A stretch of 64,000 nt of DNA. Source: CAYWBU01 sp942491525 (GTDB taxonomy: Bacteria; Desulfobacterota; Desulfomonilia; UBA1062). A program made the position numbers and the translations under genes. This document shows, piece by piece, positions 17,860 through 27,400 of the stretch (positions are counted from its first letter, which is position 1; each line of letters opens with the position of its first letter). Location: the NCBI GenBank assembly GCA_942491525.1, contig CALOBW010000055.1:248001-312000 (forward strand), in the 5' to 3' direction. The notes under the pieces are model-generated. The model ran no database searches. It was not told the DNA's origin and saw nothing but the letters and a program-made list of their open reading frames with translations.

Positions 17860-18389
17860 TAGGCGGTTTCTCCTATATCATCAGGATCCAGAACATAGAT
17901 TTCAGGGATGGTCCTGTATTTTTCAGCATAGTCCAGGCCATAGCCCACAATGAAGCCGTCGTCCATCCTGAATCCGTAGAAATCGGGTTCGATGTCCGCC
18001 TCGCGGCGGCAGCGCTTGTCGACGAGGGTGCAGATCTTAACGGATGCGGGTTCCATCTGGTTGAGGTGCAGTTTGTAGGCATTCAGGCTCAAGCCGGTAT
18101 CGAGGATGTCATCCACGATCAGTACGTGACGGCCGCGGATATCCTGGCGGATGTCGCTCAGAATTTTTACCTTGCCCTGGGGGGAGTCCGAGTTGCCGTA
18201 GCTTGAAAGACATGCAAAGTCGATCTGGACGTCAGCCGGCAGAAATTTCATCAGATCTGACATGAACATGTAGCAGCCTTTGAGGATGCCGATGACAGTC
18301 AGTTTTTCGCCCGCATAGGTCTTGGCGATCTCTGTTCCGAGCTGGGCCACTTTCTCTTCTATCTCATTTTTGCTGAATAAAATTTGCAT
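17859..18389 (-). CDS. hpt: Hypoxanthine phosphoribosyltransferase
   Basis: 176 residues from the ATG at 18389. It converts hypoxanthine (and guanine) plus PRPP to IMP (GMP) for purine salvage. The PRPP loop is HVLIVDDILDTGLSL, with VIGILKGCYMFMSDL before it, and the late DGFIVGYGLDYAEKYR is typical of Hpt. The upstream in-frame extension to 18557 is rejected because it runs through the promoter at 18397-18425 and the terminator of the gene behind it. No Shine-Dalgarno sequence precedes the chosen ATG. First gene of the operon hpt, DUF3426, channel, ruvX, mltG. Confidence 0.93.
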   Translation of the reverse strand: MQILFSKNEIEEKVAQLGTEIAKTYAGEKLTVIGILKGCYMFMSDLMKFLPADVQIDFACLSSYGNSDSPQGKVKILSDIRQDIRGRHVLIVDDILDTGLSLNAYKLHLNQMEPASVKICTLVDKRCRREADIEPDFYGFRMDDGFIVGYGLDYAEKYRTIPEIYVLDPDDIGETA

Positions 18390-18396
18390 AGGCCGG

Positions 18397-18425
18397 AATA
18401 TAGCGTATTGCATCAGGAGTGTCAA
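18397..18425 (-). promoter_or_regulatory. Strong sigma-70 promoter of hpt, predicting a leaderless mRNA
   Basis: On the minus strand TTGACA (18425-18420), 17 bases, then TATATT (18402-18397). The -10 box ends only seven bases before the hpt ATG (18389), so transcription should start 0-5 bases from the start codon. Confidence 0.75.
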
Positions 18426-18462
18426 TCTGGCGGCCCTAAGATTGGGAGCCTTTCGACGGCGC

Positions 18463-18497
18463 AAAAAAAAGGTGCCGGCCACAGGGTCGGCACCTTT
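18463..18497 (-). terminator. Terminator of the LysM gene
   Basis: Minus strand: GGTGCCG and CGGCACC arms with a ten-base loop, followed by eight T residues (18470-18463). It lies 20 bases past the LysM stop and just upstream of the hpt promoter. Confidence 0.8.
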
Positions 18498-18516
18498 ATA
18501 TGCAAGTGGTGGAGGG

Positions 18517-19497
18517 TTATTTTGAGGCAGTCGTGATGTAGCCTTTGCGAATGACATCCTTGGAGTCGTTGATCAGGCACATGGAGGTGTTCTCCAGTGT
18601 CGCCAGGACCATGCCGATGCCCTTGAATTCGCGAGAGGAGAGGCCTTCGGCTTCAAATTTTACTTCGCGGTAGATGTCGATCAGGGCTCCCTTCTTGGCG
18701 CCCTGGTTGGAGCCGATGTCGACAAATACGACGTCGATGTTGCTGGCGCCGCTCAGGCGGCCCATGAAGTCGATGATCTTGCCCTCCTGGGAAAATTCAG
18801 GCGTTGATACCATGACCTTCTCGGGTTTGATGCCGGCCGCTGAAGCGAGGATGATGTTGTCCTTCTCAACTTCCTGGTTGGCGTAGATGATTCTGGCGTC
18901 CACCAGAGCGCCCTGAACCTTTTCGGCTTTGGCGATGGCGATGGTGCGGTAGACATGGCCGCGGCTCTCTTCGTCGATTACGACCTCATGGATCTTGGCG
19001 ACGATCGGGATGTACTGGCCGACCTTCATGTCAACGTCACTCTTGATGGCGATGATCTCTTCGAGGCTGGCCATGGTGCCGTCCTCGTACTTGCCGATGA
19101 CCTTGCCGTCACCCTTGAGCGGGGTGGCGCTGTACTGCAGGGTGGCAAGTTTGGGGGCCAGCATCACGCTGCGCTCCTTGGCGTCGTAAATCTGTTTGGG
19201 GGTGTAGATCTTGAAATCTTCACCGCTGTCGGCGGCCGGGATGACCTTGATGATGGTCTGGCCGTTCTCCTTGACGATCACGATGCGGTCGCCGGGGTAG
19301 ATGAAGTGCGGGTTGGTGAGATCCTGGTTGTTGGACCAGACCAGGGGCCACTCCCAGGGGGTGTTGAGATATTGGTCTGAGATGTCCCAGAGGGTATCCC
19401 CTTTTTTGACAGTATGGATTGCCTCGTCGGCCCAGGCTGCGGGCATTGCGCAGGCAAAGATAAACAAGCCGATCAGTGTGCAGATTCTGCTCTTCAA
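18517..19497 (-). CDS. LysM-domain secreted protein
   Basis: 326 residues with a signal peptide (about 1-23, ending AAWA). One LysM domain follows directly (HTVKKGDTLWDISDQYL to YPGDRIVIV), which binds peptidoglycan glycan chains. The remaining 250 residues show repeated beta-rich segments and no known catalytic motif. Start codon TTG at 19497 with a perfect GGAGGAG five bases upstream. A TTGACA box lies on the same strand at 19564-19559. It ends at its own terminator, so it is probably monocistronic. A structural or scaffolding role in the periplasm is likely. Confidence 0.85.
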   Translation of the reverse strand: MKSRICTLIGLFIFACAMPAAWADEAIHTVKKGDTLWDISDQYLNTPWEWPLVWSNNQDLTNPHFIYPGDRIVIVKENGQTIIKVIPAADSGEDFKIYTPKQIYDAKERSVMLAPKLATLQYSATPLKGDGKVIGKYEDGTMASLEEIIAIKSDVDMKVGQYIPIVAKIHEVVIDEESRGHVYRTIAIAKAEKVQGALVDARIIYANQEVEKDNIILASAAGIKPEKVMVSTPEFSQEGKIIDFMGRLSGASNIDVVFVDIGSNQGAKKGALIDIYREVKFEAEGLSSREFKGIGMVLATLENTSMCLINDSKDVIRKGYITTASK

Positions 19498-19619
19498 AAC
19501 TACTCCTCCTTATATGTCTACTTCAGGGATTCTTATAACTTTAAACCCCTATCGGTAATGTCAAGACCATTCTTGAATAATGTTTGCATAAACAGTCTGT
19601 TTTGCGGTAAATTTTGGCC

Positions 19620-20042
19620 ATGAAACTGGAAAGTCAATATGATCAGGCTCATATCTTTGTGGCCGCCCTGCGGATTTATGAATTTCTCAACAACCGGCCG
19701 GCCGGCCTGAATGAACTTGCGGGTCTGCTCAATATCTCAACCGATGAACTCTCGCGCATCTCGCGCATGCTGGAGAGAGAGGGGATTGTGGGCGGCGTCC
19801 GCAGCGGCGCCAGCGAGTGTTTCCGCATTGACGACTACCTCCGGATTGAGGATTTGCAGCGCGATGTCGAGGCTCTGGCCATGCAGGATGAGATCAAGAG
19901 TTTTCAGCAGAGTCAGCAGGCGCGCCTGGGCGAGCTTGAAAAGACCATGGGCAGAAAACAGGAAAAAGAGGATCTTTTTGGTAAGTTGGAACAGGCCCTC
20001 AAGGATCCGGCCAGCATGAAGAAGAAAAACCCCCTGGATTAA
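19620..20042 (+). CDS. Small winged-helix protein, unknown
   Basis: About 140 residues from the ATG at 19620. Residues 8-75 look like a winged helix-turn-helix (GLNELAGLLNISTDELSRI then MLEREGIVGGVRSG). The C-terminal half is charged, helical and probably coiled coil (ARLGELEKTMGRKQEKEDLF). It may be a MarR-like or scaffold protein; DNA binding is only suggested. No Shine-Dalgarno sequence is seen. A weak TTGCAT/TAAATT promoter match (19584-19613) ends just before the ATG. Confidence 0.7.
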   Translation: MKLESQYDQAHIFVAALRIYEFLNNRPAGLNELAGLLNISTDELSRISRMLEREGIVGGVRSGASECFRIDDYLRIEDLQRDVEALAMQDEIKSFQQSQQARLGELEKTMGRKQEKEDLFGKLEQALKDPASMKKKNPLD

Positions 20043-20115
20043 GCAGGGTAGCGGCTTGTCGCCTGCCGGTCTGCTGCCTACCTATATTTATATATGGGAA
20101 GAGTGCTCTTAGAAC

Positions 20116-20144
20116 TTGTGTTTTGCAGTTCTATATTGTATAGG
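20116..20144 (+). promoter_or_regulatory. Candidate sigma-70 promoter of rpsA
   Basis: TTGTGT, 17 bases, TATAGG. It is about 57 bases before the rpsA ATG, which has GGGGGT upstream. A short inverted repeat (AAGAG, TG, CTCTT; 20099-20110) sits just ahead of it. Confidence 0.4.
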
Positions 20145-20201
20145 GTCCATCCTTGAAACAAATACTAGGAAATAAGGAACGACGGTAGGGGGTAAAACAA
20201 A

Positions 20202-21938
20202 ATGTTAACCACAGAAGAAGTAAAATCAGAAGAAAATTCAAGTAATTCAGTCGAAACGGAAATCACCATGGAGTCTCTTTTAGAGGAGTCTCTTGACCAG
20301 AGGATCTCAACCGGTTCAGTTGTGACCGGTACTGTAGTCCAGATTGGTTCTGAATTCATCATGCTGGACGTCGGCAGAAAGAGCGACGGTCAGGTACCGA
20401 TAAGGGAATTTTTGGATGAAAATGGTGATATCACCGTCAAAGTTGGCGATGATGTCGAAGTTCTTGTTGAGAGCATCAATGCCGGTAAGGGTATTATCAG
20501 GCTCAGTAAAGAGAAGGCCGAGCGCTTTAAGGTCTGGGACGTGCTGATTGAGGCTTACAACGAGGGTCGCCCGGTTGAGGGTAAAGTTGTTGAGCGCATC
20601 AAGGGCGGTCTGACCGTCGATGTGGGCATCAATGCATTCCTGCCCGGATCTCAGGCCAATATCATGCCGCTGCCCGATGCTGAGCTCGAGAAGATGGTCG
20701 GTAAGACCATTGAAGTTGCCATCATCAAATACAACCGCAAGAAGAACAACGTGGTTGTTTCCCGCCGCGAGCTGCTCGAAAAAGAGCGCTCTGCCAAGAA
20801 GGGCGAGGTTATGGAAAACCTCAAGGTTGGCGACAAGGTTACTGGTATTGTTAAGAATATCATGGCTTATGGCGCCTTTGTTGACATCGGCGGCATCGAC
20901 GGCCTGCTGCACATCACCGACATGTCCTGGGGCAAGCTTAAGGATCCCAAGGATAAGGTTGCTCCCGGTCAGGAGATCGAAGTTCAGGTGCTCGAGTTCA
21001 ATCCCGAGACCGAGAAGATCTCCCTGGGCCTCAAGCAGCTTATGGATGATCCGTGGGAAGGTATCGAGTACAGATATCCCATCGGCAAGAAGGTTCCGGG
21101 TACCGTAACCTCCATCACCAACTACGGCGCCTTTGTGGAGCTGGAAGAGGGTGTTGAAGGCCTGGTCCACATCTCGGAGATGTTCTGGACCAAGCGCGTG
21201 CGTCACCCCTCCTCAGTTCTCTCTGACGGTCAGGATGTTGATGTGGTTGTGCTGGGTGTTGATCAGAGCGATCGCCGCATCTCTCTGGGCCTCAAGCAGG
21301 CTATGCCCAATCCCTGGGATCAGCTGCAGGACTTCTATCCTGAAGGCACCGTTGTGGATGCCAAGGTTAAGAACATCACCGATTTCGGCGTATTCGTCAG
21401 CGTTGATGATGAGCTGGATGTTGATGGTCTGATCCACGTGTCCGACATTTCATGGGATCCCAAGCAGAAGAATCCGAAGGATCTCTTCAATAAGGGTGAC
21501 GTGGTTTCAGCCAAGGTCTTGACCATCGATGCCGAGAGCGAGAAGTTCTCGCTGGGTATCAAGCAGCTGCAGCCCGATCCCTGGACCCAGGTTGCCAATG
21601 ACAACCCGGTCGGCAGCGTGATCACCGGCAAGGTTACCAGCATCACTGACTTCGGCGCCTTCGTGGAGATTCGCGACGGTGTTGAGGGTATGATTCATAT
21701 CTCAGAGGTCAGCAGCGAGAAGATTGATTCTCTGGCCGATGCCTTGTCGGTTGGACAGGAAGTTGAAGCTGTTGTGCTGCGGGTCAGCCCCGAGAATAAG
21801 AAGATCGGTCTTTCGATCCGTGCCCTGGATGAGGATGAGCCCGTTGTGGCTCCTTCAGATTACAACAAGGGTTCTGACAAGGTTGGTACCAACCTGGGTG
21901 ATCTGCTTAAGACTCTGCAGGATAAGGGCAACAACTAA
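20202..21938 (+). CDS. rpsA: 30S ribosomal protein S1 (six S1 domains)
   Basis: A 578-residue protein with six OB-fold S1 repeats, the full length typical of proteobacterial S1. Domains 3-6 carry the classic pattern (GxVxxIxxYGAFVDIG, HITDMSW, ISLGLKQ). It binds mRNA and brings it to the 30S subunit. A short acidic N-terminal lead (about residues 1-35) precedes the first domain. Own promoter region (159-bp gap upstream) and a strong terminator after the stop. A shorter S1-like paralogue is encoded at 36962. Confidence 0.96.
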   Translation: MLTTEEVKSEENSSNSVETEITMESLLEESLDQRISTGSVVTGTVVQIGSEFIMLDVGRKSDGQVPIREFLDENGDITVKVGDDVEVLVESINAGKGIIRLSKEKAERFKVWDVLIEAYNEGRPVEGKVVERIKGGLTVDVGINAFLPGSQANIMPLPDAELEKMVGKTIEVAIIKYNRKKNNVVVSRRELLEKERSAKKGEVMENLKVGDKVTGIVKNIMAYGAFVDIGGIDGLLHITDMSWGKLKDPKDKVAPGQEIEVQVLEFNPETEKISLGLKQLMDDPWEGIEYRYPIGKKVPGTVTSITNYGAFVELEEGVEGLVHISEMFWTKRVRHPSSVLSDGQDVDVVVLGVDQSDRRISLGLKQAMPNPWDQLQDFYPEGTVVDAKVKNITDFGVFVSVDDELDVDGLIHVSDISWDPKQKNPKDLFNKGDVVSAKVLTIDAESEKFSLGIKQLQPDPWTQVANDNPVGSVITGKVTSITDFGAFVEIRDGVEGMIHISEVSSEKIDSLADALSVGQEVEAVVLRVSPENKKIGLSIRALDEDEPVVAPSDYNKGSDKVGTNLGDLLKTLQDKGNN

Positions 21939-21983
21939 GTCAGGTTGCCGGGATATCTCGGCTGACCAGTTTTAGGATTACCG

Positions 21984-22030
21984 GGCCTAAGCAGGGGTTT
22001 CATGGAAACCCCTGGCTTAGGCCTTATTGT
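21984..22030 (+). terminator. rpsA terminator
   Basis: A long, nearly perfect inverted repeat (GGCCTAAGC..GGGGTTTC / GAAACCCC..GCTTAGGCC, 21984-22023) followed by TTATTGT. It begins 45 bases after the rpsA stop. Confidence 0.75.
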
Positions 22031-22137
22031 ATGCAGCTGGACAACCTGGGTGTTAATATAATATAGACTATATAATGTTTTCGGTGTAGCAGCAATTGGG
22101 CTGACTGGAAATAAATCTTTAATATATATCGGTGATT

Positions 22138-22971
22138 ATGACTAAAAAGAAGAAGTGGTTTATCGCTATTGCTGTAATCGCAGTCCTGGTTGTCCTGGCC
22201 GGCCGTTCCGCTGAGGAGAAGTTGACCCCCGGCGTGGGCCTGCTGGAGATCGTCGGTCCCATAACCGAGTCCTATGAGCTGCTGCAGACCATCCGTGAAT
22301 TTGAGAAGGATGAGATGGTCAAGTCGGTCCTGGTGCGTATTGATTCGCCCGGCGGCAGCGTCGGCCCCTCGCAGGAGATTTATGAGGCGCTGCTGCGTCT
22401 TAGAGAGACCAAGCCGGTGGTGGCCTCCATGTCGGCCGTGGGAGCCTCGGGCGGTTATTACATCGCCCTGGCCGCCGAGCAGATCTACGCCATGCCCGGC
22501 ACCATGACCGGCAGCATCGGTGTGATCATGCAGTTTATGGATATGAGCTCCGGGCTGGACAAGCTCGGCATTAAGGGGCAGGCCGTCACCAGCGGCGCCA
22601 TGAAGGATGCCGGCAGCACCTTCCGTGAGATGACGCCTAAGGAGCGGCTCTACTTCAAGTCCCTGGTGGACGACGTGCATGCCCAGTTCGTGGAGGCGGT
22701 CGTGGAATCGCGCAAGCTGCCCGTTGAACAGGTTGAGCCGGTGGCTGACGGTCGCGTGCTGACCGGTCGCCAGGCGTTTGAGGCCGGATTGATCGATGCG
22801 CTGGGCGGTTTTGACCTGGCCTTCAAGGATGCCCGCGAACGCGCCGGTCTTGAGGCGGATGCCCGCCTGATCAAGCCGCGCAAGAAGGCCAACCTGATGG
22901 ATGATTTAAGGGAATATGTCGGTGCGACTCTGCCGGTACAGCAGGTCCGCCTCGAGTATAGTATCTGGTAA
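22138..22971 (+). CDS. sppA: Signal peptide peptidase SppA, short form
   Basis: 277 residues from the ATG at 22138 (GTG at 22132 is also possible). One N-terminal membrane helix (about 7-25) is followed by a single ClpP-like serine/lysine protease domain, the short form also seen in Gram-positive bacteria. VLVRIDSPGGSV, the nucleophile Ser in VGASGGYY and the general-base Lys in SGAMKDAGS are all present. It degrades cleaved signal peptides in the membrane. Upstream, TATAAT at 22071-22076 overlaps an inverted repeat ATATAG-A-CTATAT. guaB follows after ten bases. Confidence 0.92.
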   Translation: MTKKKKWFIAIAVIAVLVVLAGRSAEEKLTPGVGLLEIVGPITESYELLQTIREFEKDEMVKSVLVRIDSPGGSVGPSQEIYEALLRLRETKPVVASMSAVGASGGYYIALAAEQIYAMPGTMTGSIGVIMQFMDMSSGLDKLGIKGQAVTSGAMKDAGSTFREMTPKERLYFKSLVDDVHAQFVEAVVESRKLPVEQVEPVADGRVLTGRQAFEAGLIDALGGFDLAFKDARERAGLEADARLIKPRKKANLMDDLREYVGATLPVQQVRLEYSIW

Positions 22972-22981
22972 GGAGTTGAAA

Positions 22982-24439
22982 ATGGAAAAAATTGTTGAAC
23001 ACGCACTAACTTTTGATGATGTTCTGCTTTTGCCGGCCGCTTCCAATGTGGTGCCGTCAGAGGTGGATCTGAGGACTAACCTGACCAAGCAGATATCACT
23101 GAATATCCCGATGATCTCGGCGGCCATGGATACGGTCACCGAGGCCAGAACCGCCGTGGCCATGGCCCGTGAGGGCGGCATCGGCATCATCCACAAGAAT
23201 ATGAGCGTCGAGGCCCAGGCCATCGAGGTTGACAAGGTCAAGAAATCTGAGAGCGGCATGATCGTCGATCCCATCACCATGGGGCCGGGCAAGAAGATCG
23301 GCGATGCTCTGGAACTGATGAAGCACTACCGCATCTCGGGTGTGCCGATCACCGACAACGGCAAGCTGGTCGGTATTCTGACCAACCGCGACCTGCGCTT
23401 CGAGACCGACATGAACAAGCCCATCAGCGAGGCCATGACCAAGGAGAACCTGGTTACGGTCAAGGGTGTTATTCCGCTTGAAGAGGCCAAGAAACTGCTG
23501 CATCAGCACAAGATTGAAAAGTTGCTGGTGACCGATGAGGACGGCACCCTCAAGGGTCTGATCACCATCAAGGATATTGAAAAGGCTCACATGTTCCCCA
23601 ATTCGGCCAAAGATTCACGCGGCCGTCTGCTGGTGGGCGCCTCGGTCGGCGTCTTCCCCGACAACGAGGAGCGCGTGCACGCCCTGATGAAGGCCGGCGT
23701 CGACGTCATTGTGGTTGACACCGCCCATGGCCACAATCAGGCTGTCGTTGAGACCGTGCGTTCGATCAAGAAGCTCTATCCCGAGTCCCAGGTGGTCGCC
23801 GGTAACGTGGTTACCGCTTCTGCCACCCGCGCCCTGATCGATGCCGGTGCCGATGCCGTCAAGGTTGGCATCGGACCGGGCTCCATCTGCACCACCCGCG
23901 TGGTGGCCGGTGTGGGCATGCCGCAGGTCAGTGCGGTCATGAACTGCTATGCCGAGGCCAGGAAGGACGGCGTGCCGATCATCGCCGACGGCGGCATCAA
24001 GTTTTCGGGTGACATCGCCAAGGCCATGGCCTGCGGCGCATCCGTGGTCATGATCGGTTCGCTCTTCGCCGGCACCGAAGAGGCTCCCGGCGAGATGATC
24101 ATCTACCAGGGCCGTACCTACAAGTCCTACCGCGGCATGGGTTCGCTCGAGGCCATGCAGCAGGGTTCCAAGGACCGCTACTTCCAGGATGATGAAGATG
24201 CCGCCAAACTGGTGCCCGAAGGCATTGTGGGCCGCGTGCCCTACCGCGGCAAGATCTCTGAAAATGTCTACCAGCTCCTGGGCGGTCTGCGTTCCGGCAT
24301 GGGATACACCGGTTGCGCCACCATTGCCGAACTGCAGCAGAAGGGCCAGATGGTCAAAATCACGGCGGCCGGGCTCAAGGAGTCCCACGTGCATGATGTG
24401 ATCATTACCAAAGAGGCTCCCAACTACAAACTGGACTAA
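22982..24439 (+). CDS. guaB: Inosine-5'-monophosphate dehydrogenase
   Basis: 485 residues from ATG 22982 with AAGGAG upstream. It oxidises IMP to XMP with NAD+, the committed step to GMP. Two CBS domains (about 95-205) are inserted into the TIM barrel. The catalytic loop GPGSICTTR holds Cys303, and the mobile flap MGSLEAM..GSKDRYFQ is intact. Located between sppA (10-bp gap) and dnaE (9-bp gap), presumably one operon. hpt, the salvage enzyme supplying IMP, is in the same window. Confidence 0.97.
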   Translation: MEKIVEHALTFDDVLLLPAASNVVPSEVDLRTNLTKQISLNIPMISAAMDTVTEARTAVAMAREGGIGIIHKNMSVEAQAIEVDKVKKSESGMIVDPITMGPGKKIGDALELMKHYRISGVPITDNGKLVGILTNRDLRFETDMNKPISEAMTKENLVTVKGVIPLEEAKKLLHQHKIEKLLVTDEDGTLKGLITIKDIEKAHMFPNSAKDSRGRLLVGASVGVFPDNEERVHALMKAGVDVIVVDTAHGHNQAVVETVRSIKKLYPESQVVAGNVVTASATRALIDAGADAVKVGIGPGSICTTRVVAGVGMPQVSAVMNCYAEARKDGVPIIADGGIKFSGDIAKAMACGASVVMIGSLFAGTEEAPGEMIIYQGRTYKSYRGMGSLEAMQQGSKDRYFQDDEDAAKLVPEGIVGRVPYRGKISENVYQLLGGLRSGMGYTGCATIAELQQKGQMVKITAAGLKESHVHDVIITKEAPNYKLD

Positions 24440-24448
24440 GAACAGTTT

Positions 24449-27400
24449 ATGGGCTTCGTACATCTGCATGTTCACACCCAGTATTCACTGCTGGACGGGG
24501 CCATTAGGGTCAAGGATCTGATCGACCGCTCTTTAGCGTTCGGTCAGGAGGCGTGTGCCATCACTGACCACGGCGTGCTCTATGGCGCCTGTGAGTTTCA
24601 TGATAAGGCCAAGGGCTACGGCCTCAAGCCGATTATCGGCTCAGAGGTCTATGTGGCGCCCCAGGCCCGCACCCATAAGAAGCAGATCCCGACCCATCCC
24701 AACTACTACCATCTGGTGCTGCTGGCCCAGAATGAGGTTGGTTATCACAATCTGGTCAAGCTGGTCTCGCGCGGCAATGTTGAGGGTTTCTACCACAAGC
24801 CGCGCGTCGACCATGAGATTCTGAAGGAGCACAGTGAGGGCATCATCGCCCTTTCGGCCTGTCTGCAGGGCGAGATACCCTATGCCCTGCTGCGCGACAA
24901 TGAGCAGCGCGCCGTCGAGGCGCTGGAGTTCTACCGCTCCACCTTTGATAATCGTTTCTACATCGAGCTGCAGGAGAACGGCCTGGATGATCAGAACCGG
25001 GTCAACCCCATGCTGGTGGACATCGCCAGGCGCTACGACCTGCCGCTGGTGGCCACCAATGACTGCCACTATCTGAATCAGGGCGACGCCAAGGCCCATG
25101 AGGCGTTGATGTGCATCCAGACCCAGAAAACGCTGCTGGATGCCAAACGCATGGAGTTTGAGACCGATCAGCTCTATCTCAAGTCCCCCGAGCAGATGGC
25201 CAAGGATTTCAGCTGGATTCCAGAGGCCATAGATACCAGCGGCGAGATCGCGGCCATGTGCGACGTGGATATTCCCAAGGGGCTCTACTTCTTCCCCAAT
25301 CCGCCCACCAAGGACGGCAACTCGCTGGAGGAGGAGATCGAGCAGCAGTCCTGGGAGGGGCTGGAGCGCCGCCTGGGCGACAAGGTCAACGACGAGTACC
25401 GCGACCGCCTGCGCGAAGAGCTCGATATCATCAAGTCGATGGGCTTCCCGGGCTACTTCCTGATCGTGGCCGACTACATCAACTACGCCAAGGACAACGA
25501 CATTCCGGTCGGTCCGGGGCGCGGCTCGGCGGCCGGCTCGCTGGTGGCCTACTGCATCGGCATCACCGACATCGATCCGATCCGCTGGGAGCTGCTCTTT
25601 GAGCGCTTCCTCAATCCCGAACGCAAGAGCATGCCCGATATCGATACCGACTTCTGTCAGGGCAAGCGCGATCAGGTCATCGACTACGTCAAGCGCACCT
25701 ACGGCGCCGAGTATGTCGGCCAGATCACAACCTTCGGTAACATGAAGGCCAAGGCCGTTATCCGCGATGTTGGCCGCGTCATGGGCCTCAGCTTTGCCGA
25801 CGTCAACAATATCGCCAAGCTGATTCCGGCCGATCTGAGCATGACCTTGGCGAAGGCCGTCGAGGAGGAGCCCAAGCTTAAGGAGCTGATCGAGCGTGAT
25901 ACCCAGGTGGCCAAGCTCTGGGACATCGCCACCGCCCTCGAGGGTCTCAGTCGCCACGCCTCGGTGCACGCCGGCGGCGTCGTCATCTCGGATGATGATC
26001 CGCTGACCCAGCATGTTCCGGTCTATGTTGACAAGAAGAACATGTACATCAGCCAGTACGACAAGAAGTACGTTGAGCGCGTCGGGCTGATCAAGTTTGA
26101 TATGTTGGGTCTCAAGACCCTGACCGTTATCGATGTGGCCCTCAAGATTCTGAGGGTCAAGGGCATTGATCTGGACATTGCCGAGATCCCGCTGGACGAC
26201 CCCGTGACCTTGAAGCTGGTCGGCGACGGTGACACCTCCAGCGTCTTCCAGCTGGAATCCAGCGGCATGAAGCAGATGCTGCGGGCCCTCAAACCGTCCA
26301 AGTTTGAGGATATCATCGCGGCCGTCTCGCTCTACCGCCCCGGCCCCATGGATCTGATCCCATCCTATGTTGAGCGGCGCCACGGCCGTGAAGCGGTAAC
26401 TTATCCGCATCCCATGCTGGAGAAGATTCTGGCCGAGACCTACGGCATCATCATCTACCAGGAGCAGGTTATGCAGATTGCGCAGGTCATGGGCGGCTAC
26501 TCGCTCGGCAAAGCTGACCTGCTCAGGCGTGCCATGGGCAAGAAGGATGCGGCTGAGATGGACGCCCAGCGCAGCGTCTTCATGAAGGGCGCTATTGAGC
26601 GCAATGTGGACAAGGATATCGCCAAGAACGTCTTTGACCTGATGGAGAAGTTTGCCTCCTACGGCTTCAATAAGTCCCACGCCGCGGCCTATGCCTTCGT
26701 CTCCTTTCAGACCGCCTATCTGAAGGCGCACCACTTCAAGGAGTTCATGGCGGCCAACTTCACCCTGGACCTCAACAACACCGACAAGGTGGTCGGCCAT
26801 ATTGCCGAGTGCCGCGCCAACAAGGTCAAGATCCTCTCGCCCGACATCAATGAGAGCCGCTGGGAGTTCATCACCACCCGTGACGGTATCCGTTTCGGCC
26901 TGGGCGGCATCAAGGGTGTCGGCCAGGGCGCCGTTGAGATGATTCTGGAGGAGCGCGACGAGAACGGCCCCTACGAGACCCTGCAGTCGTTCACCCAGCG
27001 CGTCAACCTCTCCAAGGTCAACAAGCGCGTCATGGAGGCGCTGATCAAGTCGGGCGCCTTCGACACCCTGCACAAGAACCGCCGCTCCATGATCGAAGCC
27101 CTGGACGCCATGGTTGAGGCGGCTCAGCGCTACGCCAAGAATCGCGACAGCGCTCAGGCGACCCTCTTCAGTCTCGATAATTTCGATGATGCCACCCCAG
27201 CCATCATCGAGCTGCCCAATATTCCGGACTGGCCCGATAACGAGAAGCTCAAAATGGAGAAGGACTTCATGGGCTTCTATGTCTCCGGCCATCCGCTCAA
27301 CAAGTACGCCTCGCTGGTGAACAAGTTCGCCACCGCGAGCACCGCCGACCTCAAGGAGCGATCCGGCACGGTTATCATGGCTGGCATGCTCAGCGGGCTG

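Noticed and set aside
18390..18557. Longer hpt reading frame starting at 18557
   Set aside because: The added 56 residues run through a strong terminator and the hpt promoter, and are not part of the Hpt family.
24641..27292. 883-codon open frame antisense to dnaE
   Set aside because: It lies wholly opposite a gene with all DnaE motifs; the amino acid pattern (Leu, His, Gly, Asp rich) is that of a mirror frame of GC-rich coding sequence.
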